The notes beneath the pieces are model-generated. The model ran no database searches, was not told where the DNA came from, and was given only the letters and a program-made list of their open reading frames with translations. Shown here piece by piece: positions 46,870-57,517 of a stretch of 64,000 nucleotides of DNA (position 1 is the stretch's first letter; every line of letters starts with the position of its first letter). A program made the position numbers and the translations under genes. The stretch comes from Pestalotiopsis fici W106-1 (Eukaryota > Ascomycota > Sordariomycetes > Amphisphaeriales > Sporocadaceae): contig NW_006917095.1 of assembly GCF_000516985.1 (NCBI RefSeq), positions 1,803,077 to 1,867,076 on the forward strand. Reading direction: 5' to 3'.

Positions 46870-47764
46870 GACTGCAAACAAGGAAGAACAGGTAGGACGA
46901 CGAGACGAGTTGAGAGTTTACTGACGAGGTACAAGTTTTGGGAGACGAGATTTCAACATTCGAGTACAGTCTCCTTGTTAAATACTTTTATTGAAACATA
47001 TCTGGCAAAGCCAAAGCACCAACCCGTATCGACTGCTTGTTATCTTGGCCTATCTTTCCAGGTCTATCGTGCTTCTTATTTAGATCCGCCCGCAATGCAG
47101 AATGTGGGGAATGGGACACGGGAGGAGGGATTAGGCCTTGCTTGGTACGGTCGAGTTCAACGGCAAGTCAACAGCTAGACTGGGCGGGTGTATCGAAACA
47201 GACCCTTTGACCCAGAGTGGTTCATTATATCAGATTTTGACGAGCAATACGAGTTGACACTACAGAAAAAAGGAGAAAATACATTTGACCCCCCTTGTCT
47301 CTGTCTGTTCTGGTGGCCATCTTGTAGCGCTCAAGTCTGTTTTTAATATACGAGGAGCTCACCATAACCAACATTTGCTAGTACAATAAACAAGATTAGT
47401 GATAATTCAGGTGTTGTTCACAGACAAGTTGCACAAATTGAATCATGCCTAATATCGAGGGATGGTGATAAGAAGCCACCCATCATCATTTATCTCCGCG
47501 ATGAGAATTGATGCAATCAAATCATTGTTAGGGACATGGCAATATTGGGCAAAGAATAAACTCACCCGCAACAGCTCGCCCGCAGAACTCGGCCGCTACA
47601 CCATGATATTAGCGCGTGATGAAGCCGAGTGGAGCTCAGCAATCATCTATCTCGGCACGCAATGCCAGTAATAAGGGACAAGATGCAGTCCCCAAACCTT
47701 GGAGCCTTCAACTTTGCACCAAGTTTTCCCCTTTGAGACTTTTCTTTTGCAGCAGATTTCACAG
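46870..47764. other. Divergent promoter region of the permease relic and the nucleoside hydrolase
   Basis: No gene is supported. A CGGCCG palindrome lies at 47590-47595. Confidence 0.45.
47590..47595. promoter_or_regulatory. CGGCCG palindrome, candidate regulator site
   Basis: The 8-mer TCGGCCGC spans 47589-47596, with 169 bp between the palindrome and the nucleoside hydrolase start codon. It is the same 8-mer as upstream of the oxygenase. Function is inferred. Confidence 0.3.
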
Positions 47765-49236
47765 ATGGCCCCCAAAACTCGTGTCATCATTGACACCGAT
47801 GTAGGCGAGTGTAAACCGTGTGCAATTGCGGTTATTGCCTTGTCTTGCTAATGATCTTTTTCAAAGGCGGCGACGATATCATTGCCATCCTAGTGGCGCT
47901 GGCCGCGCCCGCAGAAGATGTCGAAATCCTTCTCTTGTCTGTTGTATGGGGCAATGTCAACGTCGACAAGGGTTTGCGTAACATTATCACCGTGTTTTAT
48001 ATTGCCCAACTAGAGATGCAGTGGCGCGAGGCACAGGGTATACCAGTCGGGTTCCAATCTCTTTGTGCATATAAGCCTATTGTTGCTGTGGGATCTCCCA
48101 ATGCTCTTGGCGAGAAGACAGTTTTAAAGACGGATGGGTTTCGTGAGTTGTATCGATTATTGCATTTATCAAAGTGAAAAGCTTGGCTGAGAGAGTGCTC
48201 GACATTTCCACTAGACGGCCCTGATGGCGTGGGAAATTTCCATACCTCTGTAAGACGTCCTTCAGGTCTGGCTCATGGCATTGTCAAAACTAATCGAAGC
48301 AAACAAAAGCACGCCCACATGTCGCCGCCAGGGCCGTGGAGATCATTGTTTCAACAAGGAGTGCCTGTCCCCGAGAATTCTCCTTCGTGGTACAAGTATT
48401 TTACGCCATCCCATCTTCCCGCGCACAAGGAGATTCTCCGCGTCTTGAAGAGTGAGCCCGCAGGGACAGTCACGGTCTGTTCCATTGGTCCCATGACCAA
48501 CATTGCCCTGGCAGCCGCCGAGGATCCAGAAGTATTCCTCCGCACGAAGGAGCTTCTCGTCATGGGCGGCGCCGTTGACGTGCCGGGAAACATTACGCCC
48601 CTCGCCGAGGCCAACACATGGAACGATGCGCTCGCCTGCGCTCGTGTGTTTGCCCTGACATCTGCGGACCCGGCTTCGACCATGCCGTTGCAGACCACGC
48701 CCGAAATCCCCGTTGCCCCATACCCGGAGAAACTTTCATCAAAGCTCTTGTTGAAACTGTTTCCTTTAGACATCACTCTTGGACATTATGTGGACTATAC
48801 GCGGTTCGCTAAAGCAATCAAACCTCAGATTGAGGCCGGCAGCCCGCTTGCCGTCTTTGTGGACACCATCTTGGGTGGTATTTTCCGCAAAGTCTGCTCT
48901 CAATATGGTGGCAATGCTTCTCCCAAACTCGCTCTTCATGATGGTCTGACCATCTGGTATGCCCTCTCCCCTCGGGACCCATCTTGGGAGTGGGCAGCTC
49001 TGGATATTCGAGTAGAGACCACGGGGCAGTGGACACACGGGATGCACGTCACTGATCGCCGTGGTAAAGTTCGTGCTGATGGAGTCAACGAAACGGAAAT
49101 TGCTGGAGATCACTTGGGTTGGCTCAGCTCGACTCGAGGTAATAGAATCAATGTCGTTGCTCGAGATCCTCTCCCGGAAGCGTATCACTATTTGATACTA
49201 GAACAGCTGTTCGCGGGTCAAGAAGCAAGTATATAA
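47765..49236 (+). CDS. Inosine-uridine-preferring nucleoside hydrolase family protein
   Basis: The enzyme splits ribonucleosides into base and ribose. My model has four exons, 47765..47804, 47867..48142, 48215..48249 and 48310..49236, giving 425 residues. The Ca/ribose motif is DTDVGGDD at 10-17, built across intron 1. Later motifs are SVVWGNVNVDK, GPMTNIALAAAEDPE, VMGGAVDVPGN and MHVTDRRG. Intron 1 appears to use a GC donor (G|GCGAGT), since no GT donor restores the frame. Intron 3 (48250..48309) is 60 nt with no stop, so a naive reading keeps 20 extra residues; the family's HTS-HAHMSPPGPW continuity argues for splicing. The family normally has Pro where this protein has Val13 in the metal motif. 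The neighbours are the permease relic and a 2-oxoglutarate oxygenase. Confidence 0.88.
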
Positions 49237-50496
49237 TGTTTCTAATTGCAGCTTCCCAGTCATATTTGACTTGTTAATAAAACCGACGATTAGTACTCAA
49301 GTGCGTAACTCTTGGTAGAGTTCTGGCGGTACATGATTTTGTTTTCTTCTTTTTGTAGTCCAACTTTTTGTTCATTTTGCCTAGAGCCGGTGTTTGCAGG
49401 GTTTTGCATCAATGTGATTGTGTGCAGTGGCAATGATGCTGGCTGACATCAAAGAGCACGAAACCAAATAAGGAGAAAGAGAAAAATACCCCTCGTCAAT
49501 GCATAGACCATCTGCAGTAGAATCGGGTGATCCAAGCTGATCTTGCGCAAACTTCCTTTGTATGTGCTAAAACATGCTGCATACCTACAAATCAGATTGG
49601 GTTTCATGAAATGCCCGTATTTGTATTCTTCCACTACAAAAGGACATGAGAACAAAGTACGTTTCCAGGGAAATTGGGTACTCAATCAAATATGCAATAA
49701 GCACTAGGTGAAAGCAGTGTTTGGATTAATGTCCGTCTGATGTTTGCTGATGAAACGAACATTTTTAGCCCCCGAGGTCCCGGCAGACATTTCGTTGCAT
49801 AATGGCAAACAAAATCCTCCCGCCTGTAGGATCTAGACATGCCTTAGCGACAAACGTAGATGCAACCGTTTCATGCAAAGCTTACCTAAGTTGCCAAGGT
49901 CCCTGCATAACCCAACCAAGGTTGGCTTTTGAGCTTGAACCTCGAGCACACCAAATTTGATCTAGATTTCACGGCACATTTCTTTCAAAACACGAGCGAG
50001 GTCCAAAAAAGGCTTTGTGAGTGTCGGTGTGCCATGGCATATCAAGTTGCCAGAGCGATTGATTTGTTTTATTGCCAGGATCATTGCTCTAGTAGATAAG
50101 TCTGTCTCTCGTACGAGGCTCTCCGTTGAGCAACCCAGCTCTACCAGACATTATGCTTCATGTGCCTTTATCGGCTTTCTGCAGTAGAGAAAAGTACCGC
50201 TGCGTTGATATGCCCTCGAGAATCCCAAATCCATAACACCGGTAGTAGAAAGCAACCTAAAACGCCGGCCGAACGAATCCAGGATCTAATAACAAGTTCC
50301 GTCTTTCCTTTTGGGGGGTTGTCGCAATGACACGTATATACAATGAATCGAATCGAGGACCAAACAGGTATCGATGCGCAGATGAAGAAGTCGGTCGACC
50401 GTCAAGTGGAAAGCAAAGGATGCAGGTGGTTCCTGCGGACGATCCAACGGTCATGGTCCGAAATATGAATAAATGCAGTGAGCGAGACACGACCGC
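49237..50496. other. Intergenic region without a supported gene
   Basis: This holds the 3' flanks of the nucleoside hydrolase gene and the converging membrane protein gene. I see nothing else. Confidence 0.5.
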
Positions 50497-51012
50497 TCAT
50501 GAGTCTGGAGACTTCCAGATGCCGGCGCCTAGAGGTTTGCTGATTCCAAAACCAACGCCCACAGCAACGCCAATCACGAGAGCAGCAATCAAGAGCTTGA
50601 CAATGAGTCGGTTCCGCCTGCTGAGCTTGGCCATCCATTGTGGTTGGCAGGATCGGTTGTTGATCTTGGCAGCCTTTGCCTTTTGCTTCCAGTGGTTTTG
50701 ACCTGGCCAGACGGAGCAGTTGGGGTCGTGAAGTGTTCTTCCGGTGAACTGTGTCGACTTGCGGTTGAGGTTGTCTGCGGACTGTCCTCTCTCGATATCA
50801 GTGTCGAACGGGTTCAAGTGCCGTGCAGAGCTGGGCGTAGAGAGCCCCGAGTTCCTGGCCAGCTCCACGCTGGTCTCATGAAGGGTCTTTTCGGTACTGT
50901 TGACGCTTGTGCTGGGCGAAAGAGCAGTGCCATTGTGAGAGGGTAATTCAGTAGTGTTGACGGTCAAATGACCTGGCTCTGTCGCCTTGTCCATGTCGCT
51001 CTTGGTGGCCAT
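50497..51012 (-). CDS. Conserved-looking fungal membrane protein with a CxVWPGQ motif, function unknown
   Basis: An intronless frame of 171 residues. The first ~95 residues are Ser/Thr/Asn-rich and probably disordered. The motif NCSVWPGQNHWKQKAKAAK at about 98-116 is followed by a basic patch (KLSRRNR). One hydrophobic helix (LIVKLLIAALVIGVAVGVGF) lies at about 136-155, then GISKPLGAGIW. To my knowledge short proteins with this motif-plus-TM layout occur widely in filamentous ascomycetes without a known role. There is no signal peptide, so the TM is near the C-terminus and the bulk of the protein is likely cytosolic. Confidence 0.78.
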   Translation of the reverse strand: MATKSDMDKATEPGHLTVNTTELPSHNGTALSPSTSVNSTEKTLHETSVELARNSGLSTPSSARHLNPFDTDIERGQSADNLNRKSTQFTGRTLHDPNCSVWPGQNHWKQKAKAAKINNRSCQPQWMAKLSRRNRLIVKLLIAALVIGVAVGVGFGISKPLGAGIWKSPDS

Positions 51013-54000
51013 TGTGACCAGTACGGCTCAAGAGTAAGAGAACTGGTTCGTGTTTCGAAGTGGGTAGAGTCCTGTGTGTGTATGTGTGGCTTCGTCGTGA
51101 TGTATCAAACGTCAAAAGCGACGGGAGGTTGGTTGAAGGAATGGAGGAAGCAATTTTTCCAATACTAGTTGTCGATATGTGAACCAAGAGGTCGAAAGAG
51201 AAGTGAAAGGCGCAGTGCAAATGGAGCTAAGGAAGGCGTTGGTTAGTACACAGGTAAAACATGGCAAGCTGCATGAAACAAGGGCAGGTCTTATAACAAG
51301 GAGGAAAAAAGTGGCAAGCAAAATAGAGGTCGATGGGTTAGGCGAGAGAGAATCACTTACCAGAAATTTGCCTATTCACTCAACAGGTGCGCCGGAAAAG
51401 GCTTTCTTTTGAGCGCGACGAATTGTATAGTTTATGGACGCTCCCAAAGATTGTGTGGTGATATTGTGGTGGCCAAAGGGGGGCCGTGAAAGAGCTGTGA
51501 ACAAGCTCTTGTTCGTTCCTTGGTTGATTGTTGGATTGTTTCTTGTCGGCTTGTTTGTTGCAGCAGACAAAGCACCAGGCCGTTCAATCAATGGCGTGGT
51601 TATCTTGAGATCATCTGCGAGACAAGCAGAAGCAAAATGGTGGCCGTCGCGCGACTCGTGTCAATATGGGAGTAGTGGGTAGTAGTTGTTGGGGAGGATG
51701 GGTGATCTCGAAAGCTCCTACTTGGCCAAAAGGCTAAAAAGCTGCGTCGGAAGGGCCGATCAGACGACAAAGGAAGAAAGTCAAAAAGGCAGACGGCCCG
51801 CGAAGGGTTAAATGCAGACGCAGACAACCAGAAAAAAAGAATATCAAAAGAAGAGGGAGCTTATTGCGAGCGAGTGAGAAGGGGTCAGTTCATAGTAATA
51901 GTTAGATTGAGGACCCAGTAGTATGTAGTAGGTAGTGAATGAAGGACGATATACGCAGAACCCAGGCCAAAGCAGCAGCAGCAGTAGATGCTACACTAGA
52001 CGAAATCATTGATTGGGGGGGGACCGTAGCAGATTGGCTTCAATGCAAGGGACGAGATCCCAATTGCCAAGGTTGAAGTACCTCTGAAGCGCAAGCTCGC
52101 TCAGCCAGATACCTTGACCCGGCTTAGCGTCAAGTGAAAGAGGACAAGGGCGCAGGCCGGCAAGCGCAGGTGACGAATGAGCAGATGGCCTGAGATCAAA
52201 TGGTGCTCCGTAGCTAATGATGATACGTACTGATGGTCCTTGGTTAACTTTGGCTACCCCATCGACATGCGCCGACGCCCCTGGGCCAGCAGTGGTTATC
52301 CCAGCTGTTGAACGCCCTTCTGGGGCGAATCACAGCGGCAGCTTGGGCGGGTCGGCGGCCCAGTTAGGCAATGCCCACAAGCAGAGCCACGCTAGGCGGG
52401 CGAAGGACAGGCAGGACAGGCATCATGGGCGGACCGTCTCCTAGCAGGCCAGCAAGCACTGAACCTGGGGCGGTCCAGGCACTAGACAAGTAGATGTTCC
52501 TCTCGTAGCGGACAGGTGATGGATCGCTGATTGCTGGTCCGCCCTCGACCGCCGGATGTGGACAGACGGAGCCGCTGCATCGGTTTCGCATGGATATTGA
52601 CAGAGAGAATACGAAAAAGGGGATCTGCCAGCCCGTGCTTGCGTTTTTTTCTCTGGGTTTCGCCGTCCTAGGCTGCGACAATGGGATAAAATACGGATAC
52701 TTGACGAAGCCTCATCAAAAGAGTTTTCCTCTTCCTTCCTTGGTTTGCATCATGTTCATACGATGGATGATGCGACGAACCAGACAGAAAGAAAAAAATT
52801 ATGGTGAAATGATAGGGCACATGGATGAAGGTGGAGTCTCTTCTGTCTCTTGTCTGTTTCTCTCTCTTCTTTCTGTCCAATTCATTTGCCATGTATCGAT
52901 GCCAGCAATGACATTCATTCATGGCTAGCTACTACCTGCAGGAAAGACGAACTCCAGCTAAAAATGGTCACGTTGTATAGATCGTGGCGCCCTTTCGAAA
53001 AGACTTTGGAGATGCTGAAAATGGAGGACCCATGTTTCCTTGCATGTGCAAGTGTCTATCTCCCTGTTTGCTAGCTACATGATACATCGGCATCTGCCCT
53101 GGCGGTTTGAGGACTCATTATCTTCAACCACGGAATAGATGTTCAGGGATAGACATGGGCGCGCGGGAGGCGACATGGGATTTTCAGTGCCACATCCAAT
53201 CAATCTTAATCAATTCATGAAGGTCGACATTGCATCAATCCCCTGATTATCAAAGAAACAGAGAGATAGACAGAGGCAAGGAATTTTCTGGATTGTGTGG
53301 CCTTATTTGCCCCCCAGAACGCAAGTCGTTGAGATATCGATGCGCATATCATAAAAAATCAAATCTGGCCGTGCGCAAGGCTTTTTTTTTGATCGGTCGA
53401 ATTCAATGGGCGGATCAGTTGCGCTCAATATTTTCCGCTTAACTTTGGTTCCCGGTGGGCTTGAGCGAGCCAGTGCTGGTGGTGGTCCTATGTAGTTTTC
53501 TTGCCTGCTAGAAAGACAATATTTCATGCAATCTCGGGAGCAGATAGGCTGCTTGGCATGTAGTAGTGGCAACGCTGTCCCTCTCCAAATGATTGACGCC
53601 AAACTTTGTTCAAAGGCAGCGCCGACCAAGTTGGAGTTGCAAGCTAGCACCTACTATTTCATACGTGCATGTCCCTATAAAGCAAGTATGTAATGATAAT
53701 AATACACTATCGCCCCCCTCTGCATATGGGCCACCGACAATGTGGAAATGGTTGCCCTCACGATGGGACCCTCAGGCCAGGACCAGGAGGAGCCAGGAGC
53801 CAGGAGCCAGGAGCATTGCCCTGGAGGACCACTACGGTACACCCTAGCTGCTGCACCAGGTCTCGGGAACCATGAGATGGTTCGACCCGGCCAATCGATG
53901 AGAGCTGGAACCGCCCCGCGCAACACTAGTTACTCATCAAGTCTGGGCCCCAAGAGAACTCGTGGTCTCGAATGGAGAGCGACGCCCATGTCTCTCTCTG

Positions 54001-56100
54001 TGCATCTGCCCAATGATTGCATAATGCTACTTCTTGGCAACTATCCATCGACGAACTTCTGGCCACAATTCCTCCCAGAATCGTGGAATATTCAAACCAG
54101 AGCTGCTGCGACGATCAGAGAGATTGCGCACCCGCAGAGGAGAGGCAAGAGGGGACACCACTCGGCCGCTATTTGCATCTGGCACTCGGAACCCGGCTTC
54201 AAGGTTCTACCTTACATAGTACAATAGTAGTAGTCAAAGATGGCGCGGCCTCAAAGTATATGAGGAGGAGCCAGACAAGTTCGCCTTAGCGGTGTACTAT
54301 GTACGCCAGCCACAACCACATACGCACCACATGTGCAACCAGCAGATCTGGAAGACGGACGGCTGCCAACGTGACGGATCTCGTCAGTCTACGACCTAGT
54401 AGCAGATGAGCTGAACAGACATGAGCGCAGCAAACGTCAATACACCCTTGCGACAGGCGAAATGCAGGCAGGGCGAGACACACAAGAGGCAGTGAGCACA
54501 GCCGATTCCGTCGGAAACAAGTCATTCTCCTCATTCGTTCACGGGTACCACTATCTCTGTGTCGGTGCCTCGAAAACAATTTGAGACGTCCACGGGTGTG
54601 TATTACTGAACGGCGCCACTGGTAAACGGTCCGCTCGCGGACGTACGACTGACCGGGTGATCACGATTTACACTACCAGGCGTCGATCATACTATCGCAC
54701 GACCCGACGAATATGACGTTTAGTACGACACCGAATGAGCAAATGTGTTTTACAGAACTTGCAGCTTGATGAAATCGTCCGGTCCAAAAAGCGCACAGAT
54801 GCAGATGCGGGTTGAGCTTCTTCTCTACACACCATTCTTTGTCACTGACTTGGAACATCTCTTTTGCTCCTGTTCGGCGACTTCCCTGATCCCTGTCTCT
54901 GCTGGACTCCCTTCTACCAACGGCTCGGGCCTAGGAATCTGAACTCATACCAGAATAGGCGATTGCCTCCGTGGCCGTCTGCCAGCTTTAAAAAGCTTCC
55001 TCGATTGTGGCTTGGGCGGGACATCCGAAGAAAACCTGAACACCAACCCGAATATCGCGATATGTTGAGTGGGTATGACACCTTTGGTAGTATCTGGATT
55101 CAACGTCCACGTCCTCTTCCCCTCATTGAGGCTTGTTTCGCTCGCATGCCTGCATCCACGTCTCGATAACGCAAAACTGCCCAAGCCGAGAGCCGTGACG
55201 AAGGAAGGGGGAAAGAAAAAAAAAAGACTGCAGTGACCCGCAGAAGCGAGCTTGTACTCCACGAACAAGCATTGACAAGCATTCGGTGGTATTCACTCAA
55301 TCTGTCCATTACTTGCATCAAAGCCAACAATGTTACCCATTAGCGAGCCCTTTTGATTTTGGCCATGTTGAGCATAGTATACTTTCTGGTATGGTTCAGC
55401 TTCATGCTTCTCTCAGAGAAAAAGACTGCCAAGACACCTACTCCAGGGCCATGATGGTCTAGAATCCAGGTCACGCAGCTGTTAGTATACTCCAGCCCAC
55501 ACATGACATGGGTTTTGTAAGTAACTGTCTTTTCCAACGGTTCCCTCAACTCCTCATACCCCTGAATGTATTCACGTCCAGTCGTCTTGATATGGCATGC
55601 TAGAGTTGGATCCGACTGGGCTGGCTGATTCTATTTGCGGCTACGTCTCATAGCAAGATGGCGAGATATCTTTGGAAAGTTTGCATTCCTCCAAGTCGCT
55701 CACACAAGGCTTGTTCGATTTCAAAACCTTTCATGGCTTATTCGACAGCTTGCTGGAATTGATTCTTGTGCTCATGCTACAGAGCACTTCATCCCGCTGC
55801 CTGTAAGATCAAGTTGCACTGATCAATGACTAAAGTCAATATATGACCGTGACGGGATCTCCATCTGTAATTTTGCCATCATCAAGATTGTTACGAAGCA
55901 AACATGCGATCGAAGCGATGTGTCACCTCTCGTGATGTACAGAAACAAATGGCCGAAATTAATATACTTATGAAGGCCGCTATCTCAGAAGATATGCAGA
56001 ATGGAACTCGTTTCGGTACCGGTGTATCGTGTTTACCTCCTGCTTGTAGGCTCTACAGAAACGACCCGATTTTGCCCACATCCAGATATCAAGTATAAGC
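51013..56100. other. 5.1-kb gene-free stretch
   Basis: The left ~1 kb is the promoter and leader of the membrane protein gene. The remainder has only short overlapping frames without motifs. A short GGAGCCA heptamer repeat lies near 53788-53812. Nothing on either strand pairs into a convincing spliced gene. Confidence 0.4.
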
Positions 56101-56824
56101 ATGAAGCCATCTAGGAGCCATGCTGCTGCCGTGTGCCTTTTTGGCCTTGTATACTTGAGTCTTGGTGCTCACGTACCTCTCTCCAAGCTCATGGAGGTTG
56201 TGGAAGACGTGGATGATGGTCCTCAAGCCAGCCTCCATAATGAACAACCGCAATACACGCTGTTCCTTGACGAGGACGAGCTTGGCATGGAGCAGGAGTA
56301 CCATGGGATCCAGAAACGAGGATACTACACTTGCTACAATCGTCAGGTATCCGTCTTCTTCCTCTTTCATACTCCACCATGTTCTATAACCGATTCATGC
56401 CAGCCAGCCACCAAGCATACCATGATCTAACGCCTCCTTCTCAAAACAGACAAACTCCATCACGGTCCCCGACTGCCAGGCCATCATTGACCGCATCGAG
56501 ACGGCCGACCAGCCCAGTTTCACCGTGCCGAGCGGCCTCTGCCTGACCTGGTGGCAGGGGACTTGCATGTCGCGGCTGTGCGCAAAGAGCGGCGCGCCGC
56601 TCCGGGGGCTCAACAAGACGTCGGGGTCCGTGGTCGGCGAGCTGCGCGACGTGATCCTCAACGACTGCGTCCGCACCGGGCTCGAGGGCATGGCGGGCGA
56701 CTGCGCCAATATGGACGCCAATTGCGGTTCCTACCGCCTCACCCTGGAGCACCACGGCAGCGAGGTCCTGGGCGGGCCGCCGCCGAACCCGAATCAGCCG
56801 GCACCGGTCTCAATGTTGCTTTAG
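56101..56824 (+). CDS. Small secreted cysteine-rich preproprotein, function unknown
   Basis: There are two exons, 56101..56346 and 56450..56824, with a 103-nt GT-AG intron, giving 206 residues. A signal peptide covers about residues 1-23 (hydrophobic core AAAVCLFGLVYLSLG). An acidic pro-region without cysteines runs to a Kex2-type site K72-R73. The mature part starts GYYTC and has eight cysteines (78, 91, 113, 121, 126, 155, 167 and 174), enough for four disulfides, and a sequon N137-K-T. The C-terminus is Pro/Asn-rich. This is the layout of small secreted effectors or antimicrobial-type proteins, but I cannot name the family and assign no activity. The second exon is markedly GC-richer than its surroundings. 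AT-rich repeat DNA follows directly downstream. Confidence 0.8.
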
Positions 56825-57517
56825 TGGCTATGTTATTGGTGTTGAATGAGTGTTTTCCGGGTTCGGTCCAAGGAGACGGGTTTTCTCACTCAAGGGGTAG
56901 TGGTTCATATATTGACCAATTACAACATGACTACTTGCTTGAGCTACACCAAAAGTTCCAGTGTCATAGTCAAACTCCGATCATTATACAAATATGTCAT
57001 GATTAATCATAATTAAACACACATTTGATAAGTAACAGTGATCAATCACATAGTATTCACCATTATTCACCATTATTCACCATTATTCACCATTATTCAC
57101 CATTATTCATGCATTTCACACGATCAATCATGCAAATTACATGATTAATCACGTATCATACATAATCAAACTTGTTTAAACGTTATTAAACCCGAGTTTA
57201 ATATAAAAATCATCGGCAGCACTATTTATAGCAAGCAATAAACAAGTATTCAAGGCAGAACATATAGCGGCCATTAATGAGTCGGTAGACGTGTTAATGA
57301 CAAATTGATAGGTTGAATGTCATTATAAAACCTTTCCAATGAATCTAGCGCTTTTAAAATGAAGCTGCTGTTTGAATACTATGGCTTGATAAAGGGCAGG
57401 ATGTTTCTGGTCAAGCTAAAGTTTACCTTCCCTCCTGCTCATCAGGACATCAGAGTGCATATGACTTGAATGTTACCCAGAAACCCCAAATCCAAGAACC
57501 ACATAATTTGATACTTA
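56825..57517. other. AT-rich intergenic DNA
   Basis: This stretch is conspicuously AT-rich with many TTAAT/ATTAT/AATCA words and contains the 10-bp tandem repeat. I see no gene. The composition contrasts sharply with the GC-rich exon just upstream. Confidence 0.6.
57054..57110. repeat. 10-bp tandem repeat (CATTATTCAC), about 5.6 copies
   Basis: Four perfect units run from 57061 to 57100. A fifth (57101-57110) has one change at its end, and a partial unit precedes the array. Confidence 0.95.

Noticed and set aside
53593..54289. Overlapping plus-strand frames up to 160 codons
   Set aside because: They include short heptamer repeats, show no conserved motif or signal peptide, and overlap in all three frames. 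This is typical of non-coding DNA of moderate GC content.
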